IMG/VR virus record: IMGVR_UViG_3300034418_007711
Location: 1-37,840 of that record
Strand: one strand, 5' to 3'
Length of the DNA stretch: 37,840 nt
Origin: a virus
This document shows, piece by piece, positions 14,302-22,676 of this stretch; position 1 is the stretch's first letter, and every line of letters begins with the position of its first letter. The notes under the pieces are model-generated. The model was not told the origin of the DNA, did not search any database, and worked only from the letters and a program-made list of their open reading frames with translations. The translations under genes were made by a program, and so were the position numbers.

Positions 14302-15494
14302 AAGTGTTCAATCTCCATTCTGATCGGGACTCGTCGATGAAGCCTTCCGGGATAAGCAAGATCAAAGCTCGGAGTCAAACAAGATCCTCTCAATCTTCCT
14401 CTTTCTCCATTCTCTTCGCTCGTATAAAGTGAAGTATAAGCCGCTTGATTTGCGTTTACTTCGTCCTCTCTGAGTGCTCTTCGGCTATCTCCCCAACACT
14501 GATACAAATTGATTCTTTCGCCGCCGGAGATACGCGGAGCGAACAAGTTTGAGAAATGTCGATAATCATCTTTTGAATCAAGTTGAGCGTCCAAGTCGAA
14601 ATTTAAAAGAGTAGTGACATAAGAGCCGATAAAGTTTGAAGCATAGCCGCCGCCAATGAATCGCCGATATTGACTCACGTTCTCAACGCTTAAGTGTTGA
14701 CTTTGAATCGGTCGAGTCGGAAACAAGCAAGCCGGCGAAACTTTTGAAGCTGTCAATCTTGAGATCGTTCCGTCGATGACCGGTTCTTCGTTTCCAGTGA
14801 ATCCGAGCAAGTTTCGGAGCTCGTTTGAGCTCCAAACAATATCATTAAGGCTCGTTCTATAATGGCATTGAACAAAGCCGGAATTATTAATCGTCCATGT
14901 GATATCTGTCGAGCTTGCGACGGTATTGTCTAGCGTTTCAAGAGTAGTTAGACCGAAGTAATCTGAATCGCTCCCGGAGTAAGATCTCGCAAAGACTGAG
15001 ACGTCTTGGACGTCCGGCTTGACGTCCGGAAAGTAAAAGTTACCAGATCCGCCGGGATCGCTTATTTTGTATGAACAGTCGCTTAAATCTATTAGTCCGC
15101 GAGTCCAGTCGTTGGGAGCTGTCACAAAGTAAGTCGATCCGCTCAATGTCGCTGAAATCGTATTGTTTCCAAATCCGAAGGGATCACTTGATCCGACACT
15201 AGCGATCTCGAAATTGCTAGTCGAAGCGATGACGACTTTATCATTGCTATTTATCGAGAAAGCCCAGTTCGAGCCGAACGTCGCAACTGAGAATTGAGCC
15301 GTTGCGTAAACTGTCGAAGATGAATAACGGCCGTTCAAGAAGAATAATAAATCTTCATAAATGCCGGAGCCGGTTGAAAAGCTCGGCATATTGACCGACG
15401 ATCCGTTTCGTTGAAATATTTCAACGCTGTCATAAGTTCTCATATCAAGAGAACTCAACAAAGCGAAATCGGGAGCGACTTGATTCAATGGCAT
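14298..15494 (-). CDS. Minor tail/tail-tip structural protein, 398 aa
   Basis: First gene after the tape measure, the usual slot for the distal tail protein or its partner. It contains a beta-rich N-terminal half, then IVWSSNELRNLLGFTG (about 219-234) and a PTRP...QHLS segment that I associate with a tail protein of YuA-like phages. The C-terminus is basic and ends in RRVPIRMEIEHL. GGAGCTC precedes ATG 15494. Role inferred from order. Confidence 0.6.
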   Translation of the reverse strand: MPLNQVAPDFALLSSLDMRTYDSVEIFQRNGSSVNMPSFSTGSGIYEDLLFFLNGRYSSSTVYATAQFSVATFGSNWAFSINSNDKVVIASTSNFEIASVGSSDPFGFGNNTISATLSGSTYFVTAPNDWTRGLIDLSDCSYKISDPGGSGNFYFPDVKPDVQDVSVFARSYSGSDSDYFGLTTLETLDNTVASSTDITWTINNSGFVQCHYRTSLNDIVWSSNELRNLLGFTGNEEPVIDGTISRLTASKVSPACLFPTRPIQSQHLSVENVSQYRRFIGGGYASNFIGSYVTTLLNFDLDAQLDSKDDYRHFSNLFAPRISGGERINLYQCWGDSRRALREDEVNANQAAYTSLYTSEENGERGRLRGSCLTPSFDLAYPGRLHRRVPIRMEIEHL

Positions 15495-15495
15495 T

Positions 15496-17565
15496 TTATG
15501 AGCTCCTTCTCATGACTCCGCCGCGGCGGCGACGGTTCTGAAGTTGTGTCACGCGATCGGCGAGAGCTTGCTCGGCGGCCGTCTTAGTATCATATATAAC
15601 AGCGCCGGAGAAATTGATATTATAAACGATTGCTTCTTGACTTGCTTCTTCTCTTTGAGGAGCTGAAGTCTGAGCAATCCCGGACGGACTTGTCGGCTCT
15701 TCTCCTCCTCCTCCGCTTCCTCCGACTCCCATTTTATTCGCAGCGACTCCGGCGATCGCGGCGACTCCGGCATACATCGCCCCGGCTTTCGCTTTCAAGG
15801 CCGCTCCGGCGACATCTCCGAAAGCAAGTCGTCCGACACTTTCCGCAAATGACAAAGCGCTTTGAACGGCGGCTTGTTGACCGATTGCATAAATTGATTG
15901 AGCGACGGAGTCTTTGAATGATTCTCCAGCAACTAAAGAAGCATAAGCGGCGGACGCTCCGGCTTCGAGAAACTGTTCTCCGATTTGCTTTAATTGTTCG
16001 ATTTGAATTTGAGTCGCTTTCGCTTGAAGTTGAGTCCTTTCTAGCGTTTCACGTCGCGTTAACTCTGTTATCATTTCTTGATTATCGCCGGCGAGTTCGC
16101 GTTCTTTCTTGTAGCGTAACTCTAAGAGCTTAAGCTCTTTATCATAAGAGTCGCGTTGAAAGCTCAAGTCGAATTCAGCGTTCTCTATTGCAAAGATTCT
16201 TGATTGAGCTTCGGCTTCTTGTTGAGCCGCAAACTCTTCTTGTAAAAACCGATCTTCAGCGTTTCGGCGACGAAGGCGAGCGATCTCGATTAAGTTCTCG
16301 TTCGCTTTCGCGAGCTTTAGTTCTTCTTGATAATTCGCTTCGATGATTGCGAGTTTATCCGCTCCATGAATTTCCATAGATTGAATTTCTAAAGCTCGAA
16401 TTGATCGAAGCTCGGAGTCAAGTTGCTGTTGAATCTGGAGTCGCTTTCGATCTTCTAAAAGTTGCCGGCTTCGCTCTTGCTGTTCTTGTCGTTGTCTCTC
16501 TGCTAAAGCTCTTTTCTGATCTGAAAGACGCTTCTCCCTCCCGGCCTTCTCAATAGCTGAGATTTCAGCTTCAAGACGACTTCGTTCGGCGGCGATCGCT
16601 TTCGATCTTGTTTGTTCTGAAATGTCTTCGATCGCTCTTAGCTCTTCTTGTTTTTGAAGAGAACCGATTCGAGCAATTTCGATTTGAGTTTGAATGTCGT
16701 CTTTTGTTTTTTGAAGCTCATTGATTCTTGCGTCATTCAGAAGTTTAGCTTCAGTCTGAGCAAGTTTTTTCAAGAACTCCGGCGATTTCTTAAGAGCGGC
16801 TTCCCGGTCTTCTGTCAGCTTCTTTCGCTCCTTCGCTCCTTCGATCGCTTTTTTATCGGCTTTCGATTGCTCTTCAGCGAGTCGAGCTTCAAGTTTTAAG
16901 AGTTGACCTTTTTTATTCTCAAGCGCCGTATTGATCGCCGAGACAGCATAAGCAGATTCTACAGCTGATTTTTGACCGTTCTTATATGCTTTATCTCGAG
17001 CCTCAAGAGCTTCAATTTCTTTTCGAAGGCCGTCTATCAATATTTCTGTATTGACTGATTTTTCTCGAATCGCTTGACTTTCTTCGATCGCTCTTTGTGC
17101 TCTTTGTGATTGTATTCTGAAAGCTCGAATCGTCTCCTCATTCAAAACGACTTGAGCGTCCGATAGTTCTTCGATGATCGATGTTAGTTCACTTGCGGCC
17201 GCTTTGTATGCTTCAATTCTGATATTCGTTCCGTCGACCTCATTTCGGTATTCTCGAAACGCTGACATGAGCTCAGAGACGGCGACGACGGCGATTCCGA
17301 TCGGGCTTAAAAGAGCTGTAAAAGATGAGCCGCCGGCTTTGAGTGAGGAGTTCAAGTCTTGAACTGAATCGACAACTCCTCCGAAGGCCTCTCCGACTCC
17401 TCCGAGTGCTCTTGAACTTTCGCCGCCGAAAGACTTGATAACCTTTCCAGCGTTCGAAAAAGATTCTCCGACTTCTTTTGAAGATGTCTCAATCTTGTCG
17501 AGACCTTTTTCAGCTTGCGAAGAATTTAAGACGACATCGATTTCTATTTGTCTATTAGTTGCCAT
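15496..17565 (-). CDS. Tail tape measure protein, 689 aa
   Basis: Residues 1-110 contain hydrophobic stretches (LLSPIGIAVVAVSELMSAF near 85-103). A very long, highly charged coiled coil (about 140-500), rich in Glu, Arg, Gln and Lys with regular Leu/Ile, follows, and then a hydrophobic Ala/Gly segment (MYAGVAAIAGVAANKMGVGG) near the C-terminus. This is the tape-measure pattern: it sets tail length and is ejected with the DNA. At about 0.15 nm per residue its length would predict a tail near 100 nm. It directly follows the G/GT chaperone genes, overlapping by 11 bases, which is the canonical place. Confidence 0.85.
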   Translation of the reverse strand: MATNRQIEIDVVLNSSQAEKGLDKIETSSKEVGESFSNAGKVIKSFGGESSRALGGVGEAFGGVVDSVQDLNSSLKAGGSSFTALLSPIGIAVVAVSELMSAFREYRNEVDGTNIRIEAYKAAASELTSIIEELSDAQVVLNEETIRAFRIQSQRAQRAIEESQAIREKSVNTEILIDGLRKEIEALEARDKAYKNGQKSAVESAYAVSAINTALENKKGQLLKLEARLAEEQSKADKKAIEGAKERKKLTEDREAALKKSPEFLKKLAQTEAKLLNDARINELQKTKDDIQTQIEIARIGSLQKQEELRAIEDISEQTRSKAIAAERSRLEAEISAIEKAGREKRLSDQKRALAERQRQEQQERSRQLLEDRKRLQIQQQLDSELRSIRALEIQSMEIHGADKLAIIEANYQEELKLAKANENLIEIARLRRRNAEDRFLQEEFAAQQEAEAQSRIFAIENAEFDLSFQRDSYDKELKLLELRYKKERELAGDNQEMITELTRRETLERTQLQAKATQIQIEQLKQIGEQFLEAGASAAYASLVAGESFKDSVAQSIYAIGQQAAVQSALSFAESVGRLAFGDVAGAALKAKAGAMYAGVAAIAGVAANKMGVGGSGGGGEEPTSPSGIAQTSAPQREEASQEAIVYNINFSGAVIYDTKTAAEQALADRVTQLQNRRRRGGVMRRSS

Positions 17566-17971
17566 TTTTCAACTTCTCCAAATCTCTCGACTGAGCTTCA
17601 TCTTGATTTGATTGTATCACATTTAAACAATCAATAAGAGCGATACTCGGATTCTTGTATATTGTTTTTAAATCAACTAGTCCCGATTTATGCAAATTAT
17701 AAGCGCTAACAATCGGAGAGAGCCGATTCATGTCAGCGACTGGGCAAGAGCGGATTTTTAAATCACTGAATCCGGCTCCGCAATCGGGAGCGACTCGATA
17801 ACCGGGAACGAATCTTCCCTCTTCGTCTTCTTGAGATTGCGGAAGATTGTCGCGGAAAGCTCCTCCGCAATTCCCTCTTTTTCTTCGAAGACTAGAATTC
17901 TCTTTGCATTGATTACAGTTCCAAGAACGAGAGCCGGAGCGACTTATCCACACCACACCGGCGGCGGCTAT
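17555..17971 (-). CDS. T extension of the tail assembly chaperone (-1 frameshift product with 17968-18477)
   Basis: This frame has no good independent start; the only candidate is GTG 17956. A ribosome slipping -1 on GGGAAAA (17977-17971) enters it directly, giving GDSGK-IAAAGVVWIS and a fusion of about 307 residues. The extension carries CNQC and two more Cys, then a segment IRSCPVADMNRLSPIVSAYN typical of T domains of siphophage chaperones. In lambda, gpGT bridges the tape measure (via T) and tail tube during assembly. It overlaps the tape-measure start by 11 bases. Confidence 0.8.
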   Translation of the reverse strand: MAAAGVVWISRSGSRSWNCNQCKENSSLRRKRGNCGGAFRDNLPQSQEDEEGRFVPGYRVAPDCGAGFSDLKIRSCPVADMNRLSPIVSAYNLHKSGLVDLKTIYKNPSIALIDCLNVIQSNQDEAQSRDLEKLKNGN

Positions 17972-18477
17972 TTTCCCGAATCACCAAGAAGGCTTATTCT
18001 TTGAATATGAAGAACTAGCTCACTGATCGTTTGAGTCCGAATCGACTCCGGCCTTATATTATCAATCGTTTCATAAGTCGCCGTCTCACCGTCGATTGAA
18101 ACTAAACTAGCTCGAATCATTTCAATATAAACTCGATTGAGATAAGCTGTATATTGAGCAAGAGCTTCTTTTTCATCGTCTTCTAGTTCATGATGCCAGC
18201 GAGCTCTTTCTTTTGTTTCGTTTGGCGATTCTAGCCAAAGCAAACGACCGAGTTCGCTTCGAGTATAAGCTCCGGCTGAAACTTCAGCTTGTTCGCGATC
18301 GCTCGGAGAAAGAGCTCGAATGATGAATCGAGTCGCGTCTTTTACGTCTCCAAGATCATTCAAGTCTCCGCTTTTATAATACGCTGACTTTTGATCTTCA
18401 TCACATTGAACGCTTGGATCGCAAGTGACAACGATTTCGATTTCATGATCTGCACTAGTGACAAATGAAAGAGCCAT
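17968..18477 (-). CDS. Tail assembly chaperone G-like protein, 169 aa
   Basis: Short helical protein between the tail-tube gene and the tape measure, the fixed place of lambda gpG. It ends GDSGK followed by UAG. The final codons TCG GGA AAA contain the slippery heptamer G-GGA-AAA in the correct phase, so a fraction of ribosomes should continue into the 17555-17971 frame. The free G form normally exceeds GT by a wide margin. Sequence similarity is weak, as is usual for this family; the call rests on position and the slip site. AGGAAAC lies upstream of ATG 18477. Confidence 0.8.
   Translation of the reverse strand: MALSFVTSADHEIEIVVTCDPSVQCDEDQKSAYYKSGDLNDLGDVKDATRFIIRALSPSDREQAEVSAGAYTRSELGRLLWLESPNETKERARWHHELEDDEKEALAQYTAYLNRVYIEMIRASLVSIDGETATYETIDNIRPESIRTQTISELVLHIQRISLLGDSGK
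17971..17977 (-). promoter_or_regulatory. Programmed -1 ribosomal frameshift site GGGAAAA
   Basis: Minus-strand GGGAAAA fits X_XXY_YYZ with zero-frame codons TCG GGA AAA and is followed immediately by UAG. Lambda uses GGGAAAG at the same place. The -1 frame opens into the T extension. A GC-rich run (GCCGCCGCCGG) follows within a few bases and might slow the ribosome; I could not verify a stable structure. Confidence 0.85.
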
Positions 18478-18478
18478 A

Positions 18479-19798
18479 TTAAACGTTTCCTACTGTCAAG
18501 CCTATTCTGAACGGAGAATTTCCGGCTAAGAGTTCATAAGATGAATCAGTATAATCGCCGGCATATCTAGCTTGACGATAGTTTAAATTCTGTCGAACGA
18601 TGTCATTTCCGGACACATCATAAACGCTCGGATCATTTGTCAAGATTGCCGCCGGAAGCATGATCGCCGCTCCTTTTCCGTCTCCGAAGGGAGCCGTTCC
18701 GACGATGACTTGACGAGCTGTCCTATTGAAGAAGTCATCATTTACAGTTGTATTAACAGTCGAAAGCGTTAAATTAAGCTCGACGCTAACCTCTGAGACT
18801 TCCATATCTGACATTCCTATGACGTCATTGCTCCAGCCGAGCGGAACGAGTGTATTTGTAACGGTCAACGTGAAATCTTCGCAATCAAGAGCAATTCGAC
18901 CTTGAGTCTCTCCGACTGTACCGTTTGACTCGCTCGCCGGAGATCCACTCGAAACAACGGCATAAGCTCCGCGGAATAAAGCCGGAGCTCCGGAGTTATA
19001 AACTGGTTCGATCGGAGTTGAAGCCGCGGAATGATTGTCAGTGATATAAGCACATTGATAAGTCAAATCAGCCATTAAACGACCGTTGTCGACAGTAATT
19101 GACATCGATTCAAGTACGCAACCGAAAGCGAGTGATTGAAAATTCACTCCGTCAATCTTGAATGATAATGAGTGTTCAAAAGTTCCGGTCGCTGAACGGC
19201 TCGGAATGTACCAAGTCTGAAGACCTCGGATCGTTGGAGTTCCGGTGAACGCTGAAGAGAAAGCCGGTGAGACTGTCACGTCTCCGACGACGTCATTATC
19301 TGTGATCGCTGAATATTCAGCTCGACCATTCAACTCAGTTCCGACGATCAATCCGACATCGCTTTCTAAGATTGATCCGGTCGGACTGTATGTGTTCACG
19401 TCCGATACTGCGGAAGCTGTATCGCTTCTTAAGCCGCTTGAAGGAACTTGAGTCTTGAAGCCGGCTCCGAGAAGATAGCCGAGATAGTTTGAAGTGTAGT
19501 TATTCGCTGAAGTTCCGATCGTCGTCAAGTCAACTCTACAAACAACTTGACCGGTTCGTCTTCTCAGTCGATTCCCTCCGCTCCAAACGGTATCCGGTTC
19601 CGGAGCGTTGAAGTAGTTTCCGTCTTTGGTGTCGTTTCTTTCACTAACGACCGGTTCTCCGGGGATAAGAATCGGATCACGTTCGCAAGGAATTGAAACG
19701 TAAGTCAAGCCGCTTGTTGAAGGGATTCCGGTAGTAGGAGCCGGAGAGCCGAAAATAGTTTCAACGGCGACGCTTAAACTTCTATGAGTTACTGCCAT
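18479..19798 (-). CDS. Major tail (tube) protein candidate, 439 aa
   Basis: Lies just before the G/GT chaperones, where the tube protein is usually encoded. Beta-rich, with a start MAVTHRSLSVAVETIFGSPA, a long Ser/Thr/Gly middle and no membrane or catalytic motif. It is large for a tube protein, so an added surface domain (Ig-like or similar) is possible. GGAG precedes ATG 19798. The assignment rests on order, composition and the expected need for an abundant tube subunit. Confidence 0.65.
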   Translation of the reverse strand: MAVTHRSLSVAVETIFGSPAPTTGIPSTSGLTYVSIPCERDPILIPGEPVVSERNDTKDGNYFNAPEPDTVWSGGNRLRRRTGQVVCRVDLTTIGTSANNYTSNYLGYLLGAGFKTQVPSSGLRSDTASAVSDVNTYSPTGSILESDVGLIVGTELNGRAEYSAITDNDVVGDVTVSPAFSSAFTGTPTIRGLQTWYIPSRSATGTFEHSLSFKIDGVNFQSLAFGCVLESMSITVDNGRLMADLTYQCAYITDNHSAASTPIEPVYNSGAPALFRGAYAVVSSGSPASESNGTVGETQGRIALDCEDFTLTVTNTLVPLGWSNDVIGMSDMEVSEVSVELNLTLSTVNTTVNDDFFNRTARQVIVGTAPFGDGKGAAIMLPAAILTNDPSVYDVSGNDIVRQNLNYRQARYAGDYTDSSYELLAGNSPFRIGLTVGNV

Positions 19799-19800
19799 TT

Positions 19801-20265
19801 TTAATTCTCCAAGAATAGCAAAGTAAAAGGAATGGTCAGAATGAACGCGACTCGCTCGCCAGTTGCGTTCGTAATTGCTTCAAAAGTAGGACGCTCCGGA
19901 ATAGCGTTGATGATTCCAGTATCAATATAATCATAGTCCGGACTCTTTAGAGAATCGAGCAAGTTTGAAGCGTCTTCGGCGATCATTCGAGAAAGAAAGC
20001 CGTAGGACGTCGGGATCTCATATCTGACTCGAAGATCAATCGTCGCTCGTTTCCTTCCGGAGAGTCCGGCTTGTCCGTCGTCTTCTGGAAACGTATCAAT
20101 CTGAAATTCGAAATAACGATTATTATTTGAACGCTCGTCAAGCTCGACGCTCAATCCGTCGTCGCGCTGAATTGCAACGAAACCGGAATGAGTGTCGGTC
20201 TTCGGATTGATACTCATGATTCTTTCTTCAAGATGTTCTAAAGCGGCGAATATTCCTTGAGTCAT
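19801..20265 (-). CDS. Tail terminator/minor tail protein candidate, 154 aa
   Basis: Small mixed alpha/beta protein, starting with ALEHLEERI and ending in an extended strand (VAFILTIPFTLLFLEN). The pattern and its place between a gpG/neck-type protein and the tail tube fit a tail terminator of the lambda gpU kind. Such proteins cap the finished tube and dock it to the head. The start overlaps the preceding stop as ATGA. Identity by order and shape only. Confidence 0.55.
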   Translation of the reverse strand: MTQGIFAALEHLEERIMSINPKTDTHSGFVAIQRDDGLSVELDERSNNNRYFEFQIDTFPEDDGQAGLSGRKRATIDLRVRYEIPTSYGFLSRMIAEDASNLLDSLKSPDYDYIDTGIINAIPERPTFEAITNATGERVAFILTIPFTLLFLEN

Positions 20266-20774
20266 TTCAACTTCTCCGAAAGATCAAGAGCGATCGCGTC
20301 GACAAGAACGTCGACTTCGTCGTCGGTTAGTCCGATGTATTCTCTTTTATCATTAACATGATAACCGTATGATTTAACGTGTTTTGTCAATCCGATTTTA
20401 AATCGATCTCTTGTCGCTTCAAGTACAACTAGATTATTCATGAGTTGACCGCTTAAAACGAGATCAACTTCCGCGGACTGTCCTTCTCCTCCCGGAGTCC
20501 TTCGCCGGCTCTCTTGTTTATATTGACGATAGCCGCGAGCGTAATAGATTGACTTATTTGTTCTCGAAGGCCGGCCGCCTTTCGGTTTCAATCTCGCTCC
20601 TTTAAAAGCGACGTAAATCGGTTTTGTTGAGTAATTGTCGAAAGAAACTCCGGTCGCGTCAATTCCCTTCGACGTTCTTAATTTAATCGAAGCGACGGTA
20701 TTTTGAGCAAGAACGAGCGTATCTTTAGCCGTCCACAAATTAGAAGGGAGCTTTAGATCTATTTTTACTCTCAT
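20262..20774 (-). CDS. Virion morphogenesis/tail completion protein, 170 aa
   Basis: The C-terminal REYIGLTDDEVDVLVDAIA matches the closing helix block (RxFLGLS..D...) of the Mu gpG/tail-completion family, and a central LSGQLMNNL recalls its TG-L.nS segment. A basic middle (about 60-95, many Arg/Lys/Gly) is also usual. These proteins complete the head-tail joint. A strong AAGGAGGAG precedes ATG 20774. Copy B of the 25-bp palindrome lies between this ribosome site and the preceding gene. Confidence 0.65.
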   Translation of the reverse strand: MRVKIDLKLPSNLWTAKDTLVLAQNTVASIKLRTSKGIDATGVSFDNYSTKPIYVAFKGARLKPKGGRPSRTNKSIYYARGYRQYKQESRRRTPGGEGQSAEVDLVLSGQLMNNLVVLEATRDRFKIGLTKHVKSYGYHVNDKREYIGLTDDEVDVLVDAIALDLSEKLK

Positions 20775-20789
20775 TCTCTCCTCCTTTTC

Positions 20790-20814
20790 TAAACCGGAAC
20801 TGAGTTCCTATTTA
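20790..20814 (-). repeat. 25-bp intergenic palindromic repeat, copy B
   Basis: Core GGAACT-G-AGTTCC on the plus strand with TAAA/TTTA arms. It fills the gap between the 20818-21762 gene and the ribosome site of the 20262-20774 gene. The central base differs from the other copies while both arms are identical. Confidence 0.9.
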
Positions 20815-20817
20815 TGA

Positions 20818-21762
20818 CTAGTGTCTCATTCCGCGAACTGGGTTAAAGAAAGAATCGTTCGCCGTCTTTGAGTAGCTTCTCCAGCTCGCTCGAAAGTCTT
20901 GAGCGTTTCCACCTTTTCGCCGAAGATCTTCTTCTCCGGCGTCGATGACTCCGTCTCCGTCCAAATCGAGCGAGATTGATCGAAGAGCCGAGTCAATCAA
21001 CTCTTGACAACGGGCTCTCATCGCTGAAGCCGCGTCGAGATTGAGATTCATTTCATAAACGATTGCGGCGCTACAATAAGAATGAGCTAGTTGAAACGAC
21101 TCCGGATTGAAGACTTCATCTTCTGTTATATCATCACTGTTTAGATGATCTCTGACAGCGAGAATGATTTCATTCTCAGCGACTTTTATTTGAGTTGAGA
21201 AGTCGCTTTGTCGACGTGGAATCATGTCAGCGAGATTCGCAAACATCGCGACGAATTGAGCATGATCTAAGCCAGTATTAAAAGGACGCGGAGTCACCTT
21301 GAAGAGTCCGCGTTCTTGTCGAACATTACTCATGTTTAATTCGTTGTATGAGATTCGAAACGGATAGACTCCGCTTGTCGCGATCGCTGTCGAATCGATG
21401 TCGACATACATTGTATTAAGATGAAGAGTCGCCGAAGTTGAAAGATCAATTTCCCTCGGTAAAGGCTCGGCGAGGATAGCCGTCGTTCCTACAAACCGAC
21501 TTACGTTCACTGAGTAATACGTGTCGCTTGAAGTGAGAAGGAATCCGTTTTGATACTGTCGATAGTATGAAGCTGGAGCCGAGGAGACAGTCAAAGTTCT
21601 TCTATCATTTGCGATCGCTGTCACTGATACGTCGTCAGTAAAGCGAACAAAGTTTTCGCTGATTCCCGACTCTGTATCAATCGCGAGCGAGGAAATTCCA
21701 GTCGTCGGAACTTGAGGAGACCAAATGAAGCGATGATCTTGATTTGTGATTGCTTTTCTCAT
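20818..21762 (-). CDS. Head-tail connector/neck protein with an EF-hand-like loop, 314 aa
   Basis: The N-terminal 150 residues are beta-rich; the C-terminal part (about 170-290) is helical, with EDEVFNPESFQLAHSYCSA and a following Ala/Met/Arg-rich helix resembling gp6/Mu gp36-type head-completion adaptors. Residues around 272-284 read DLDGDGVIDAGEE, a full match to the EF-hand calcium-loop pattern D.D.DG.ID..E. The neck role is inferred from its place between the MuF-like protein and the tail-completion protein. The ribosome site is weak. Confidence 0.55.
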   Translation of the reverse strand: MRKAITNQDHRFIWSPQVPTTGISSLAIDTESGISENFVRFTDDVSVTAIANDRRTLTVSSAPASYYRQYQNGFLLTSSDTYYSVNVSRFVGTTAILAEPLPREIDLSTSATLHLNTMYVDIDSTAIATSGVYPFRISYNELNMSNVRQERGLFKVTPRPFNTGLDHAQFVAMFANLADMIPRRQSDFSTQIKVAENEIILAVRDHLNSDDITEDEVFNPESFQLAHSYCSAAIVYEMNLNLDAASAMRARCQELIDSALRSISLDLDGDGVIDAGEEDLRRKGGNAQDFRASWRSYSKTANDSFFNPVRGMRH

Positions 21763-21764
21763 GA

Positions 21765-22673
21765 CTATTTCTTCGCTTTCGAATTCGCTTTGTTTATATC
21801 TGACTGAGTCGCTCGATCTAGCTTAGCGGCTTGAATGAATCCTTCGGAGACCGGGCTCCAAGAATGGCGGCAATTATAGCCGCCGCCGGACGTGATGACC
21901 GATAGACCTTGATTATTATTAAGCCGGTTTAGCTGACTATCTGTCACTACTTTGTTTACTAGTTCTAAACAAAAAGGACGAGTAATTCCGTCGACCGGCC
22001 CCGTATATAAATAATTAGTTAAACCGGCCGCGACTCCGGCCGTCGCTGTCACTGATCTTCCATATTGAGAGATTTTAGTTCGAACTTCTGTCAGCGTCGA
22101 ACCTTCGCTTTGCTTTAATTTGATTTGCAAGTTTGAAAGAGCGTCATCGACTGAAGTAATAAAAGTCGCGTCCCTTAGAGCTTGTTTAATATGTTTTTGA
22201 TAAACCGGAATCACAACTTCATCGAATAGCGAGTTCGCGTTCTGAAGAGCGATCATATCAACTTGATTATTAATCGAGCTGAAATCGAAAGCTGGATCGA
22301 TTACGTTTATCATTTGATTGATCGAGTCTCTGATTTTGTCTTGATCTTCAATAAACTGATCGATACTCCGACCGAGTCCACTTTGAAGCATAATATCAAT
22401 CAGTTGCTCATTTGTTAGACTAAGAAGATTCTGAGGAGATACAGTCTCAAGGCTTGTTCTTAGAATATCAGTAATCTCTTTTTGAGATTGTTGAAGACCG
22501 CGACGAAAGCTCTTCTCCGCGGAGACTTCAGCTTTTAATTGTTCAACTCTTGCTTTTAATAGTGCGGAGATCTCTCCCGAAGAAGACTTCACTTGTTTCT
22601 TGAGATCATTGATCGCTTTTAAATCCGCGTCATCTTCAGCGAGAAGAAGAGACCGTCCGCACTGACAAAGCAT
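21765..22673 (-). CDS. MuF-like head morphogenesis protein, 302 aa
   Basis: The C-terminal region matches the MuF-type minor head pattern: YTGPVDGITRPFCLELVNK (about 226-244) followed by GGGYNCRHSW (about 267-276). The rest is helical and coiled. In most phages MuF is next to the portal; here it follows the capsid gene. It has Cys residues CQC near the start. In Mu and SPP1 these proteins are packaged in low copy inside the head and help infectivity. The ribosome site is weak (AAGAA), consistent with low expression. Confidence 0.75.
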   Translation of the reverse strand: MLCQCGRSLLLAEDDADLKAINDLKKQVKSSSGEISALLKARVEQLKAEVSAEKSFRRGLQQSQKEITDILRTSLETVSPQNLLSLTNEQLIDIMLQSGLGRSIDQFIEDQDKIRDSINQMINVIDPAFDFSSINNQVDMIALQNANSLFDEVVIPVYQKHIKQALRDATFITSVDDALSNLQIKLKQSEGSTLTEVRTKISQYGRSVTATAGVAAGLTNYLYTGPVDGITRPFCLELVNKVVTDSQLNRLNNNQGLSVITSGGGYNCRHSWSPVSEGFIQAAKLDRATQSDINKANSKAKK

Positions 22674-22676
22674 TTC

